Below are positions 28,976 through 40,140 of a DNA stretch of 46,999 nucleotides, in pieces. A program made the position numbers and the translations under genes. The notes beneath the pieces were generated by a model. The model was not told the DNA's origin, ran no database searches, and worked only from the letters and a program-made list of their open reading frames with translations. Each line of letters opens with the position of its first letter. The stretch's first letter is position 1. Source of the stretch: Bartonella fuyuanensis (GTDB lineage: Bacteria; Pseudomonadota; Alphaproteobacteria; Rhizobiales; Rhizobiaceae); NCBI RefSeq assembly GCF_014197255.1, contig NZ_JACIFE010000012.1, positions 1-46,999 on the forward strand. Direction: 5' to 3'.

Positions 28976-29308
28976 TTATTCACCTTGACACCATTTACAA
29001 GGCGTTAAAATTGTCAATTCATTTGACTTAGAAAAGTTTAAATTTTTTCGGACATACTCATCCAACATATCCTTCTCAATGTACCCATTGCGTAAAAGAG
29101 AAATACGCTTTTCAATAAATACCCGCTCAGCTTCTATTTTATGAAGCTCCTTTTCTAACTCGCTAAGATGCCGATTAACTTCACTGCGTGAATACAATCC
29201 ATACTCACCATGATAAATATGGTAACTGAAATAGCTTAAAACTCCCACTGTCATAAGAGGCAGTACAAAGCGTACTTTGATTGATCTACGTTTCTGCTTT
29301 GTCCACAT
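28976..29308 (-). CDS. ftsB: FtsB/DivIC-family septum formation initiator
   Basis: The 110-residue protein has a short basic cytoplasmic N-terminus (MWTKQKRRSIKVR), one membrane helix (about 14-30) and a coiled coil (about 40-75: EVNRHLSELEKELHKIEAERVFIEKRISLLRNG). A C-terminal segment follows with the family's Y.ED/DEY.RK.L pattern, here EKDMLDEYVRKNL. FtsB joins FtsL and FtsQ in the divisome and helps activate septal peptidoglycan synthesis. Its place between pdhA and eno is normal for alphaproteobacteria. The C-terminus has a CxxC (PCKWC). The 5' 20 bases recur at about 30031, next to a decayed second copy (29845-30045). Confidence 0.85.
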   Translation of the reverse strand: MWTKQKRRSIKVRFVLPLMTVGVLSYFSYHIYHGEYGLYSRSEVNRHLSELEKELHKIEAERVFIEKRISLLRNGYIEKDMLDEYVRKNLNFSKSNELTILTPCKWCQGE

Positions 29309-29544
29309 AAAATAGCACAGTCTTTACAGAACAAATTTCTTAATACTCAGCCTCACTCTACGCAATTTTGATTAATACCTCATTACTAAACTACACAAAA
29401 TAATTTGTCATTATCAATCTATCCCCCTTCAATACAAGCAACGGAAGCTAAATGATCCACTTTATTGGATAGCCACGAACTTGTAATTTTACATGCATCT
29501 TTGTGGCTATAATTTCCTAAATAAAATAACTAGAAAAGCAATAC

Positions 29545-29815
29545 AATATTGGCCCTTATTTCACCGACCATAGAACGATGCACACCAACATTTCCCCAAA
29601 AAGCAAATGATTCTAACGTCACCTTGATTATTCTGACTGACCTACGAACAAGATAGGGAAAACAAATCTAGTGGAATCTTCTTCATCCAAAATCAATAAT
29701 ATTCCCAACTTTTGGTAATTTTCACCTAACCAATTGCAACCTGAAAATTGATAACGCTTACTATCATCTCCAAAAATGAGATAACCTCCTTGATCCTAAG
29801 CGATAATTTTATTTC
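29545..29815 (-). pseudogene. Decayed duplicate of the TM2-domain gene
   Basis: The DNA matches the intact TM2-domain gene at 30198-30605 in order. ACCGACCATAGAACGATG (29558-29575) corresponds to ACCAACCATAAAACGATG in the intact gene. CACCTAACCAATTGCAACCTG, TTGATAACGCTTACTATCAT and ACCTCCTTGATCCTAAGCGA match its 5' part. The middle has small deletions and no long frame survives. It is the lost half of a tandem ftsB-TM2 duplication. Confidence 0.75.
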
Positions 29816-29844
29816 TCAGCCTTAAACATCTATAAAGCTGTTCC

Positions 29845-30045
29845 TCATATGTTATCCATAAAGAGGTTCTTCTTCTAAGTCGATAGCATGCTGAATAGAA
29901 TAACTACATGAATACAATCTATATACACTGCGGTAAACGTAACAATTAAAAGAACTTGAAATCCCCAACAACATACCTTCTATGAACTGCAATAAAAAGC
30001 ACGTTTAGCGATTTTACTTTTATTCTATTCACATAAAATAGCACA
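29845..30045 (-). pseudogene. Decayed duplicate of the 5' half of ftsB
   Basis: Blocks of the ftsB gene reappear here: TTCTTCTTCTAAGTCGATAG versus CTCCTTTTCTAACTCGCTAAG, then TGAATACAATC.ATA, then an exact 20-base match CACATAAAATAGCACAGTCT. In ftsB that 20-mer covers the start codon and the bases just upstream. The reading frame is lost. With the TM2 remnant at 29545-29815 it shows a duplicated ftsB-TM2 unit. Confidence 0.65.
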
Positions 30046-30197
30046 GTCTGTTTCAATATTTTTATTCAACTGTGCATAGGTTATTTAATATCTCACATTT
30101 AAAACATATATTATAATAATTGAGTATCATGAACTTAATATTTATAAAAATAAAAAACGAACAAAATTACCTTCTCTTTACATTGATTGTAAAATCT

Positions 30198-30605
30198 TCA
30201 CAACTCCGTAATTTGATTCCCATCTTTATCTGTAAATTTTCCAGCGAGAATGACGATAAAATCAACAATCGCCCAAATACCAGTAATCATCAATCCAAAA
30301 AATGACAAAGATAGAATGAGCATTAAAACTCCAGTCCAAACTTTACCAACCATAAAACGATGAACACCAAAGATACCCGTAACCCAACAAATCATAGCAA
30401 ACTTTATCTTTGAGTGCTCGCTACCTGGTCTTAATAATGGAAAAACAGAACTGACAACACCTCCTTCATACACAAAATCGACAGTATCACCAATCCTTGG
30501 CGATTTTTTTCCTAACCAATCCCAAATCGCAAACTGATAACGCTTACCATCATCACCCGAAACCAGATAAGTTCCTTGATCTTGACTAATAATCACACCT
30601 TTCAT
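30198..30605 (-). CDS. TM2-domain membrane protein
   Basis: The 135-residue protein has an N-terminal soluble half (MKGVIISQDQGTYLVSGDDGKRYQFAIWDWLG...GDTVDFVYEGG), which looks like a small OB-like beta barrel. The C-terminal TM2 domain has two membrane helices (about 70-90 and 95-118) carrying the family pattern GIFGVHRFMVGKVWTGVLML and a short polar turn. TM2 proteins are widespread small inner-membrane proteins of unknown function. The duplicate at 29545-29815 is dead. It is downstream of nothing else in its direction until ftsB, and eno starts 1.4 kb upstream, so it may have its own promoter in 30606-30719. The family assignment is solid; the role is not known. Confidence 0.8.
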   Translation of the reverse strand: MKGVIISQDQGTYLVSGDDGKRYQFAIWDWLGKKSPRIGDTVDFVYEGGVVSSVFPLLRPGSEHSKIKFAMICWVTGIFGVHRFMVGKVWTGVLMLILSLSFFGLMITGIWAIVDFIVILAGKFTDKDGNQITEL

Positions 30606-30719
30606 TTTAATTCCTACAAATTTAAATACCTAGACAATTATCACGTATATATCTTTGATAAAAATATCAATTTCACATCTAAAGGATATTTTACTTTCAA
30701 ACTTTGTGCCCACAACTTA

Positions 30720-32036
<1,317 letters not shown>

Positions 32037-32051
32037 TTAATGAAATATTTT

Positions 32052-32888
32052 TTAATTCAACTTCTTTGACAGATAATCAAATTCCATTAAAGTCTCAAGC
32101 AATCTTTGTAAATCATCAATTTTAATCATATTGGGACCATCAGAAGGCGCGTTATCTGGATCTTGATGTGTTTCTAAAAAAATACCTGCCACCCCAACAG
32201 AAACAGCTGCACGCGCTAAAACCTCAACAAATTGACGCTGTCCACCAGATGAAGAACCATGGCCACCTGGTTCTTGAACAGAGTGTGTTGCATCAAAAAT
32301 AACAGGAGCACCAAATGAACGTAAAATAGGCACCGAACGCATATCAGAAATAAGTCGGTTATAACCAAATAACGTGCCTCTCTCACAAAGCATAATATTC
32401 GGATTGCCACTGTAAACAACCTTTTTTAAAACATTTTCCATGTCCCACGGAGCTAAAAACTGACCTTTTTTAATATTAATAACACACCCTGTTTTGGCAG
32501 CTGCTACCAAAAGATCCGTTTGGCGACATAAAAAAGCCGGTATTTGTAAAACATCAACCGTAGAAGAAACAATTGCACATTGATCTTCCGTATGCACATC
32601 AGTTAATATGGGAAAACCAAACTCCTTTTTTAAATCAGAAAAAATAGCCATTGCTTTTTCAAGGCCAATACCACGTGTTGCATTCAAAGAGGTTCGGTTA
32701 GCTTTATCGTAACTCGATTTATAAACAAACCCAATACCAATCTGATCGGTAATTATTTTAATACGACCAGCTATTTCAAAAGCATGATCCCGACTTTCCA
32801 TCTGACATGGTCCTGCAATTAATGAAAGAGGCATTTCATTTGAAAAAATAATATTTCCAACTTTCACTCTAGCATTTGGTTTAGACAT
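32052..32888 (-). CDS. kdsA: 2-dehydro-3-deoxyphosphooctonate aldolase (KDO-8-P synthase)
   Basis: KdsA condenses phosphoenolpyruvate with arabinose-5-phosphate to make KDO-8-phosphate for the LPS inner core. The 278-residue protein has the family's LIAGPCQMESRDHA, FKSSYDKANRTS-like YKSSYDKANRTS, VLQIPAFLCRQTDLL, INIKKGQFLAPWDM, LCERGTLFGYN and FDATHSVQEPGG. The frame continues upstream for nine codons, but the ATG at 32888 has GAGGAAT ahead of it and gives the usual N-terminus MSKPNARVKV. It follows pyrG after 37 bases. PEP for this reaction comes from the enolase encoded next door. Confidence 0.97.
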   Translation of the reverse strand: MSKPNARVKVGNIIFSNEMPLSLIAGPCQMESRDHAFEIAGRIKIITDQIGIGFVYKSSYDKANRTSLNATRGIGLEKAMAIFSDLKKEFGFPILTDVHTEDQCAIVSSTVDVLQIPAFLCRQTDLLVAAAKTGCVINIKKGQFLAPWDMENVLKKVVYSGNPNIMLCERGTLFGYNRLISDMRSVPILRSFGAPVIFDATHSVQEPGGHGSSSGGQRQFVEVLARAAVSVGVAGIFLETHQDPDNAPSDGPNMIKIDDLQRLLETLMEFDYLSKKLN

Positions 32889-32925
32889 ATTATTCCTCAA
32901 AAGCAAAATAACCAAAATTTAAGTA

Positions 32926-34554
32926 TTAAACTAATCGACTTTGTTCTACCGCAGCTTCAATAAAAGAAGAAAAAAGCGGATGTGGATCAAAAGGACGTGA
33001 TTTTAATTCTGGATGATATTGAACACCAATGAACCATGGATGATCTGCATATTCTATCGTTTCCGGTAAAATACCATCGGGAGACATACCAGAAAAAATC
33101 AAACCACACCGTTCTAACTTGTCCTTATAATCAATATTGACCTCATAACGATGACGATGCCGCTCAACAATCTTTGTCATCCCATAAATTTTGGCAATAT
33201 GGCTTTCTTCTTTCAATTCAGCGGCAAAGGCACCAAGACGCATTGAACCGCCAAGATCATTATTTCTTGTACGTTTTTCAAAAACATCACCTTTGAGCCA
33301 TTCTGTCATTAAACCGACAATTGGATTTTCTGTTTCGCAAAACTCACTTGATGAAGCATTCTCAATCTGTGCAAGATTGCGTGCAGCTTCTATACAAGCC
33401 AATTGCATTCCAAAACAAATTCCTAAAAATGGAACTTTACGTTCACGTGCAAATTTAATTGCTCGAATCTTCCCTTCTGCCCCTCGTGCTCCAAAGGCAC
33501 CTGGAACCAAAATTCCATGAACTTTTTGTAATGCTGAGATGGAATCTTCTTTTTCAAAAAGTTCCGAATTAATCCACTCAATATTAACCTTTACTTTATT
33601 CGCTAAACCACCATGCGCAATCGCTTCAATAAGCGATTTATAAGCATCTTTTAAGCCTGTATATTTTCCAACAACAGCAATCGTAACCTCTCCTTCAGGA
33701 TGATGAATGCGATGCGTAATATCTTCCCAACAATCCATCTGAGGGGGAAGTGCAGAATCGATTCCAAAAGCGTAAAGAACTTCAGAATCTAAACCTTCTT
33801 TATGATATGCCATAGGAACATCATAAATCGTCGGCATATCTAACGCCTGAATGACCGCACTGGAGCGAACATTGCAAAAAAGTGATAACTTCCACCGCTC
33901 CGTTTCTGGAATAGACCGGGCTGCACGCACAAGCAAAATATCAGGAGAAATACCAATCGATTGCAATTCTTTGACAGAATGTTGCGTTGGTTTTGTTTTT
34001 AATTCACCTGCTGAAGGAATATACGGCATTAATGTAAGATGGACATAAACAACATTCTGTCTCGGTAACTCATTACGAAGCTGACGAATTGCCTCTAGAA
34101 AAGGCATTGCTTCAATATCCCCAACCGTTCCACCTATTTCACATAAAACAAAATCAAATTCTTCATTCCCCGTCGTAATGAATCTCTTAATTTCATCCGT
34201 AACATGAGGAATAACTTGAACTGTTTCTCCTAAATAATCACCACGCCGCTCTCGTTCAATGATATTGCGATAAATACGCCCTGTTGTAATATTATCTTGG
34301 CTATTCGCAGAACGCCCAGTAAAACGCTCATAATGACCAAGGTCAAGATCTGTTTCCGCACCATCATCGGTTACAAACACCTCACCATGTTGACAAGGCG
34401 ACATTGTACCTGGATCAACATTTAAATAAGGATCAAGTTTGCGAAGCCGCACGCGATAACCACGAGCCTGTAATAACGCTGCCAATGCCGACGCTGCAAC
34501 GCCTTTTCCAAGAGAAGAAACCACACCACCAGTAATAAAAACATAACGTGCCAT
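32926..34554 (-). CDS. pyrG: CTP synthase
   Basis: This 542-residue enzyme makes CTP from UTP with glutamine and ATP. The N-terminal synthase domain begins [23 protein letters not shown] with its P-loop-like site and contains [28 protein letters not shown]. The C-terminal class I glutamine amidotransferase domain has the catalytic Cys in [11 protein letters not shown] and the His-Glu in [10 protein letters not shown]. It lies between secG and kdsA; the 127-base gap to secG may hold a promoter. CTP is also used by KdsB for activating KDO and by IspD, which links three genes of the window functionally. Confidence 0.98.
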   Translation of the reverse strand: MARYVFITGGVVSSLGKGVAASALAALLQARGYRVRLRKLDPYLNVDPGTMSPCQHGEVFVTDDGAETDLDLGHYERFTGRSANSQDNITTGRIYRNIIERERRGDYLGETVQVIPHVTDEIKRFITTGNEEFDFVLCEIGGTVGDIEAMPFLEAIRQLRNELPRQNVVYVHLTLMPYIPSAGELKTKPTQHSVKELQSIGISPDILLVRAARSIPETERWKLSLFCNVRSSAVIQALDMPTIYDVPMAYHKEGLDSEVLYAFGIDSALPPQMDCWEDITHRIHHPEGEVTIAVVGKYTGLKDAYKSLIEAIAHGGLANKVKVNIEWINSELFEKEDSISALQKVHGILVPGAFGARGAEGKIRAIKFARERKVPFLGICFGMQLACIEAARNLAQIENASSSEFCETENPIVGLMTEWLKGDVFEKRTRNNDLGGSMRLGAFAAELKEESHIAKIYGMTKIVERHRHRYEVNIDYKDKLERCGLIFSGMSPDGILPETIEYADHPWFIGVQYHPELKSRPFDPHPLFSSFIEAAVEQSRLV

Positions 34555-34681
34555 GGGCTTATGGTGATAAGCAATTTATAATGATTTTTCCAGCAAAAAA
34601 TGCAAAAAGAAATAATTTTTCTTCTAAAATAAAAAAATCAAAAAAATCACCCTTTTAAAAATCTATATTTTCTCAAAAAAA

Positions 34682-35134
34682 CTATTTTGTACTATTATCG
34701 GGAACTGTATTTTCAGGAACCGGTGAAACTGGGTTTTCTGCTTCAGGATTTGTGAGTTGTTTTTGTTCCTGTAAAAAATTCGAACTGCCTCCTAGCTGCT
34801 CAAGAATAGAAGAGGGAGACTCACCACCTGGTGAGGATACTGATTCTGAATTCTTATTGGTAGAATTCTGCTCTGAATTAATCGGTATACGCTTTAAAAT
34901 ATCAGAACTAGAAGTTGATATACTTCCTACCACAGTCAGGCCAATAGAGACGACAAAAAAACAACATGCCAAAATAGCAGTTAAACGTGTTAAAGGATTT
35001 CGAGATCCACGGGTTTTCATCAACCCTGAGCTATTACTCACACCGAGACCACCACCTTCAGAAGGTTGAATTAATATAACACCAACCAAAGTAATCACAA
35101 TCAATAAATGAATAACAATCAGTACTGTTTGCAT
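34682..35134 (-). CDS. secG: Protein-export membrane protein SecG
   Basis: SecG is the third small subunit of the SecYEG translocon. The 150-residue protein has membrane helices at about 3-22 and 50-72. They flank the conserved cytoplasmic loop with GGGLGVSNSSGLM and a basic R.SRNPLTRLTA segment. After residue 78 there is a Ser/Asn/Pro/Glu-rich low-complexity tail of about 70 residues, ending PVPENTVPDNSTK. Such tails are usual in alphaproteobacterial SecG and poorly conserved. It is 83 bases downstream of tpiA and co-directional with pyrG. Confidence 0.93.
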   Translation of the reverse strand: MQTVLIVIHLLIVITLVGVILIQPSEGGGLGVSNSSGLMKTRGSRNPLTRLTAILACCFFVVSIGLTVVGSISTSSSDILKRIPINSEQNSTNKNSESVSSPGGESPSSILEQLGGSSNFLQEQKQLTNPEAENPVSPVPENTVPDNSTK

Positions 35135-35217
35135 AAACCCTGCTCTTCAAATAACTCTTTCATGGCTATTTACACATAAATAACACACAATCCAAGGGGG
35201 AAACTTAAATTTCTCTG

Positions 35218-35982
35218 CTAGAATTGACGATAAACATTGCAAATAGTTAAAAAATCAACCGCTTTCAAGCTTGCTCCACCTATCAAAGCACCATTAACAT
35301 GAGCAATGCTTAAAAGTTCAAATGCATTGGATGGTTTTACTGATCCACCATAAAGCAAACGCATATTATTCCCTTCATCACCAAAACGAGAACACATTTT
35401 CTCACGAATGAAATGATGCACTTTTGCAATATCTTCTAAAGTCGCCATATTACCAGTACCGATTGCCCAAACAGGTTCATAAGCGATAATGGTATTCTCT
35501 GATGTCGCATCGTCTGGTAAAGAGCCTTCAAGCTGCTGCGCAAGAACATCCAGCACTTTATTATTGTTGTGCTCCTCCAATGTTTCACCAATACACACAA
35601 GAGTCACAAGCCCCGCTCGCCAAGCTGCTTGCACTTTAGCACAGACAATCGCATCATCTTCCTGATAAACTATACGACGCTCTGAATGCCCAAGAATAAC
35701 ATGACTCGCTCCTGCTTCTTTAAGCATAAAAGCTGAAACATCTCCAGTATAAGGGCCATGATCAGCAAAGTGACAATTTTGTCCTCCTAAAAAGAGATTT
35801 TTACCATCCAGCATATTAGAAGCGCGCGATAAAAGTGTTGCTGGAACACAAATTAGGGCTTCAAACAGATGACCTAGATCAGAGCTAACGCCGATAGCAA
35901 TAGTGCGCAATTCTTCAAGCGATTCACTCATTCCATTCATTTTCCAATTTCCAGCAAGAAAAGGCCGAATATTTGGAGACAT
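35218..35982 (-). CDS. tpiA: Triosephosphate isomerase
   Basis: TpiA interconverts glyceraldehyde-3-phosphate and dihydroxyacetone phosphate. The 254-residue protein has AGNWKMNG with substrate-binding Asn and Lys, the electrophile His in VILGHSERR, the base Glu in IAYEPVWAIGTG, and the phosphate-binding LLYGGSVKPSNAFEL and ALIGGASL. A GTG-started longer frame reaches 36009, but GAGGTG lies just before the ATG at 35982, which starts MSPNIRPFLAGNWKMNG. The gene is divergent from ppiD; 156 bases between the two starts must hold both promoters. In other Rhizobiales tpiA-ppiD is followed by trpD-trpC and others, absent here. Confidence 0.98.
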   Translation of the reverse strand: MSPNIRPFLAGNWKMNGMSESLEELRTIAIGVSSDLGHLFEALICVPATLLSRASNMLDGKNLFLGGQNCHFADHGPYTGDVSAFMLKEAGASHVILGHSERRIVYQEDDAIVCAKVQAAWRAGLVTLVCIGETLEEHNNNKVLDVLAQQLEGSLPDDATSENTIIAYEPVWAIGTGNMATLEDIAKVHHFIREKMCSRFGDEGNNMRLLYGGSVKPSNAFELLSIAHVNGALIGGASLKAVDFLTICNVYRQF

Positions 35983-36138
35983 AATTTTCACCTCGAAAGC
36001 TATTACCATACATTGTTTATTGTAGGTACCAAATTATAAAATGAAAGCAAGTCTTTAAAGCTTGCATCTTTTGTGTCTTTATTGCAAATTCCATTACTGC
36101 TTTGAGAATAACTCATAATAAAATGATGGAATTGAACA

Positions 36139-38028
36139 ATGCTTGATATCATAAGAAATGCTGCAAATTCTTGGATTTCCAGGGTTTTTCTTGCTATTTT
36201 ACTCTTATGCTTTATCCTTTTATGGGGAATACCACAATTACAGACCAAAAGTAAAAGAGATCTTATTACTTCTGGAAAATCCATAACAACTATCGATGAT
36301 TATCATCTCACACTTGCCGATCAAAGTGCACGTTTAGCGCATGCCGCTCAGCTTGGACGAATGTTTACGCCAAATGAAATGCAGCAATACCAAATTCCCG
36401 CTTTCGTGTTTAGTCAATTGCAACAAAATACACTGTTTGATGAACAAGCACGTAAAATGAAAATAAGTCTTTCAAAAGATACAATAGCCCATATGATTGG
36501 GAGTGATAATATGTTCCAAATAAATGGCACTTTTGATAAAAATTTATTTTATAACTATTTGCAGCATTTACGGATCAGTGAAAATGCTTTTCTTAATTAT
36601 TACATCAAAAAAGAAAAGCGAAATCAGCTTATTTCAGCTTTACTCGCTGATATGAAAGCACCGGATCTCTTTTATAAAGCACTTGCTTTTTATCAAGGGG
36701 AAATGCGGATCGCTGATTATCTCATTATTACTTTAAATGAAGAGGAAACAATTGCTGATCCTGATCACGAAACATTGCAAAAATGGTTTGAAACGCATCA
36801 AAGTGAATTTCGTGTTCAAGAATACCGAACTGTCTCTTTATTATCTATGAAACTTAATGATTTCATAAAACCTAAAAATATCTCAACAGAAGAGGCAAAA
36901 GCCTATTATGCTCAGAATACTGCACGTTTTGTAACTCCTGAAAAACGCACATTTGAAGAATTGCGATTCTCTACACGAGAAGAAGCTGATAATGCAGCAA
37001 AAAAAATAGCCGACGGTTTAAGTTTTGACGAACTAGTAAAAGCTGAAAAAAAGGCTCTTAATGACATAAAAAAAGGGCCTCTCGCAGAAAATGAACTTCC
37101 TAATCGTCTGGCATCTGAAATTTTTGAACTCCAACAAGGACAAGTCAGTGCTGTAATAAATGACTTACAGGGACCTGTTCTCATTCGTGTCACGCATATT
37201 GAACCTTCAAGACCTCTTCCTTTTGAAAGTGTAGAAGAAAATATTCGCCAAACACTTGCAAAAAATCATGCTATCGATGATATCCGAAACAATTATCTAG
37301 CAATTGAAAATGCCCGTTTTGAAGGCTCTTCTCTTAAAGAGCTTGCTAACCAATATAAATTATCTTTTCGCACAATCACCATTGATAAAACGGGAAAAAC
37401 ACTTGAAGGTGCAATACTCACGGATTTACCTCAAAAAGATATTTTACTGAATGCCATTTATCAATCAAATGAGGATATCAATCTTGAACCTCTTTCTTTT
37501 CAAAGTGGTGGATATCTCTGGTATAGGGTCGATAAAATTATCCCAGCACGTGATAAAACTTTTGAAGAGGCTAAGCCAGATGTTCTTACTCAATGGAAAA
37601 GTGAAGAAATCCAACGCCTTCTTGATGAAAAAGCACAAAATATTCTTAAACAGCTCACTGAAGGAAAAGATCTTGCTTCTCTTGCTCGTAAACTTGGTGT
37701 TCCAAAACAAACAACACAAGCTCTCCGTCGTCAAGATTCATCTGAAATCTTTGGTGTTGAAGGTGTTAAAGCATTATTTTCTGGCCCCAAAGGTCATTAT
37801 GGTGTCATAAAAAGTCCAGTTGCAACAAACCGTATCATTTATCAAATAAAAACTGTAACAATGCCTCAAAACATCACGCCTCACACTCTCTCACCTGAGA
37901 TTCGTACCAATATAGATATGATGATAAGAGAAGACCTCAAGCTAGAAATGCTACAAATTGCCAATAAAGAGCATCCTTTGGAAATTAATAGCGCGAATTA
38001 TAATCAGATCTTTAACGCTCTCCAATAA
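36139..38028 (+). CDS. ppiD: PpiD-like periplasmic peptidyl-prolyl isomerase (SurA N-domain)
   Basis: The 629-residue protein has a short cytoplasmic start, one membrane anchor at about 13-32 (SRVFLAILLLCFILLWGIP) and a SurA-like N-terminal chaperone region (DEQARKMKISLSKDTIAHMIG). A parvulin-like rotamase region lies around 265-355 (TPEKRTFEELRFSTREEADNAAKKI...QGPVLIRVTHIEPSRPLPFE), followed by a C-terminal chaperone domain. PpiD works at the outer face of the inner membrane next to SecYEG and helps fold outer membrane and secreted proteins. It is divergent from tpiA and close to secG, fitting that partnership. Parvulin active-site residues look only partly conserved, as in PpiD of E. coli, which is mostly a chaperone. 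SurA itself is not in the window. Confidence 0.88.
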   Translation: MLDIIRNAANSWISRVFLAILLLCFILLWGIPQLQTKSKRDLITSGKSITTIDDYHLTLADQSARLAHAAQLGRMFTPNEMQQYQIPAFVFSQLQQNTLFDEQARKMKISLSKDTIAHMIGSDNMFQINGTFDKNLFYNYLQHLRISENAFLNYYIKKEKRNQLISALLADMKAPDLFYKALAFYQGEMRIADYLIITLNEEETIADPDHETLQKWFETHQSEFRVQEYRTVSLLSMKLNDFIKPKNISTEEAKAYYAQNTARFVTPEKRTFEELRFSTREEADNAAKKIADGLSFDELVKAEKKALNDIKKGPLAENELPNRLASEIFELQQGQVSAVINDLQGPVLIRVTHIEPSRPLPFESVEENIRQTLAKNHAIDDIRNNYLAIENARFEGSSLKELANQYKLSFRTITIDKTGKTLEGAILTDLPQKDILLNAIYQSNEDINLEPLSFQSGGYLWYRVDKIIPARDKTFEEAKPDVLTQWKSEEIQRLLDEKAQNILKQLTEGKDLASLARKLGVPKQTTQALRRQDSSEIFGVEGVKALFSGPKGHYGVIKSPVATNRIIYQIKTVTMPQNITPHTLSPEIRTNIDMMIREDLKLEMLQIANKEHPLEINSANYNQIFNALQ

Positions 38029-38082
38029 AAAAGTTGTGTATAATTTAAAGAATTTATTATAAAGTTTCGATCAGCTCTAATT

Positions 38083-38107
38083 AAGAAGGCAAGATGGCTT
38101 CCTTCTT
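38083..38107 (+). terminator. Hairpin after ppiD, possible terminator
   Basis: AAGAAGG (38083-38089) and CCTTCTT (38101-38107) form a 7-bp stem with an 11-base loop, 55 bases past the ppiD stop. A short T-rich but not continuous tract follows, so termination is likely but not certain. Confidence 0.45.
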
Positions 38108-38136
38108 GTTGTTAGTTAGTATTTGTATAACTATCT

Positions 38137-38178
38137 ATTTTCTCGCAAATCCATACATGTACTAATTTGCGAGAAAAT
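38137..38178. repeat. Perfect 14-bp inverted repeat
   Basis: ATTTTCTCGCAAAT (38137-38150) and its exact reverse complement (38165-38178) surround a 14-base loop that itself contains the palindrome TACATGTA. The arm begins again as ATTTTCTCGC about 50 bases downstream. The T/A-rich outer ends could act as a bidirectional terminator. Confidence 0.65.
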
Positions 38179-38550
38179 AAATGAAATATAGAGTCACTTT
38201 ATCAATGGATTAAAAACTCAAGGCTGTAGATTTTCTCGCCAATTAAGCTTTAATACCTCCATTGTCATTTATTTACAACTCGTCATATTGTTACCCTTAT
38301 ATATATTCTTCCTAAACACGATAAGATTTTACAACACATGTATTTAGCAACAACCCAGCAATTGCCATCATGTGAGAGCTTGCTTTCATTTTCAATAAAA
38401 CTACCTAAATCGCCAATTTTGATAAAAGAAAAATGGCAAAATTGTTTAATAAATGATCGAATATAGATTTTAAAATACATAATAAAAAATAATAACTTTA
38501 TAAAAATATTACAATATTTATACACAGTGTATTAAAAAATATAAATACAT

Positions 38551-38722
38551 ATTTACAATAAATACGTGTTTTGTTATATAATTATTTAATTATGTTAAAT
38601 GGTTATGATAAACCTAAATTCCGTTATAAAAATTAACTGTATTTTATGCTCTAATTAAGATATACAACAGTGTATTAAGGTGTGATTACATCACACAGCA
38701 CCCTTATGGGAAAAGTGTAACA
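38551..38722. repeat. Dispersed repeat, copy B (matches 4662-4850)
   Basis: This is the second copy of the repeat described near tRNA-Leu, with the same order of conserved blocks. Its hairpin segment is a perfect 7-bp stem GTGTGAT/ATCACAC with loop TAC (38680-38696), different in sequence from the copy A hairpin but at the same place. It ends about 485 bases before prs. Confidence 0.6.
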
Positions 38723-39207
38723 GTGGCCTTGCTACCGTAGTTGTTAGAAAACTGGTACCATTGTTGGATTTTCCAACTTTCAGTGTCACCAACAGCTCTT
38801 GCATTGATTTAATAAGAGCTATTTTTACTTCTTTCTTACGCGATTTTTCTCCCCACTTAATAATATGCAAAGGGATGGCTTTGATTGATTCAACATTGAG
38901 AAATTTGAAATAAAGGAATCCTACGATATTCGGTTTTTTAATTCACGATGAAAATAATAAATTATCATTATAAATCAAATTTTTCTAGAATAGAGATAAC
39001 CCGTATAGATCTTATATTATCCTTTATTTTTCTTACAATTTTTAAAAATTAACTCTACAAGAAACGAAAATTAAAAAAACACACCGCATAGCTCTTTAAC
39101 AATAATCAATAAAATTGTAATGCTTTTATAATTGTTTTCTTGCAATTTAGTAAAAAGAAATTAAAAACCGTGTCGCATTCCCACCATAATTATTCAGAGG
39201 TTCTACT

Positions 39208-40140
39208 ATGAAACTTTTCTGCGGAAATTCCAATCCACGCCTAGCTGAAGATGTTACAAATTATTTGAACATCCCCTTAGGCAAAGCAACTGTAAAGCGC
39301 TTTGCTGATCAAGAAATTTTCGTAGAACTACATGAAAATGTACGTGGACAAGATGTTTTTGTTTTACAGTCTACATCCTATCCTGCAAATGATCATTTGA
39401 TGGAATTACTCATTATGATTGATGCCCTTCGTCGTTCTTCCGCACGTCGTATCACAGCAGTGATACCTTATTTTGGCTACGCTCGCCAAGATCGAAAACC
39501 TGGTCCACGGACTCCCATTTCTGCAAAACTTGTTGCTAATCTAATTACTGAAGCGGGTGCCCATCGCGTTTTGACATTAGACCTTCATGCAGGACAAATT
39601 CAAGGTTTTTTTGATATCCCTACGGATAATCTCTATGCTGTTCCTGTCATTTCTCGCGATGTTAAAATGCATTATTCTCTTGAAAATGTCATTGTAGTTT
39701 CACCTGATGTGGGTGGTGTAATCCGTGCTCGCTCCTTAGCCAAGCGCTTGAACAGTTTGCTCGCTATTGTGGATAAACGTCGCGAACGGCCCGGTGAATC
39801 AGAAGTTATGAATATTATTGGAGATGTATCGGGAAAAGACTGTCTTTTGCTTGATGATATTGTTGATTCAGGTGGAACTTTATGCAATGCAGCAAGTGCT
39901 CTGCTTAAACATAGCGCCAAGAGTGTCACAGCTTATATCACGCACGGTGTTCTTTCTGGAAATGCAATCCAACGAATTGCTAATTCAGAAATGAAAGAAT
40001 TGATTATTACAGATTCAATTATGCCAACACAAACCATTGAGAAAGCACATAATATTCGCGTTTTGCCTATTGCCGATCTTATTGGAGAAGCAATAGCAAG
40101 AACAGCAGCAGAACAATCTGTTTCAAGCTTATTTGGTTAA
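39208..40140 (+). CDS. prs: Ribose-phosphate pyrophosphokinase (PRPP synthetase)
   Basis: Prs makes PRPP from ribose-5-phosphate and ATP for purine, pyrimidine, NAD and histidine synthesis. The 310-residue class I enzyme has [10 protein letters not shown], the metal-binding [14 protein letters not shown] signature and the PRPP-binding loop [17 protein letters not shown] precedes the ATG. Its TAA (40138-40140) overlaps the opposing stop codon of the HerA-like gene, so the two genes are tail to tail with no space for a separate terminator. A transcript leader of about 150 bases lies upstream. Confidence 0.97.
   Translation: MKLFCGNSNPRLAEDVTNYLNIPLGKATVKRFADQEIFVELHENVRGQDVFVLQSTSYPANDHLMELLIMIDALRRSSARRITAVIPYFGYARQDRKPGPRTPISAKLVANLITEAGAHRVLTLDLHAGQIQGFFDIPTDNLYAVPVISRDVKMHYSLENVIVVSPDVGGVIRARSLAKRLNSLLAIVDKRRERPGESEVMNIIGDVSGKDCLLLDDIVDSGGTLCNAASALLKHSAKSVTAYITHGVLSGNAIQRIANSEMKELIITDSIMPTQTIEKAHNIRVLPIADLIGEAIARTAAEQSVSSLFG

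Larger units (their letters stand above)
38029..39207. other. AT-rich gap between ppiD and prs
   Basis: This 1.18 kb has no credible gene. It contains a hairpin just after ppiD (38083-38107), a perfect 14-bp inverted repeat (38137-38178), a third partial copy of its arm at about 38226-38236, and dispersed repeat copy B (38551-38722). The last 150 bases before prs are probably its promoter and leader. Where many relatives have trp, moa and lexA genes downstream of ppiD, they are missing here, so this may be a deletion scar. Confidence 0.6.

Noticed and set aside
38283-38525. Minus-strand 80-codon open frame downstream of ppiD
   Set aside because: It is AT-rich with no ribosome binding site, no known motif and lies in a repeat-bearing gap, so chance is the better explanation.
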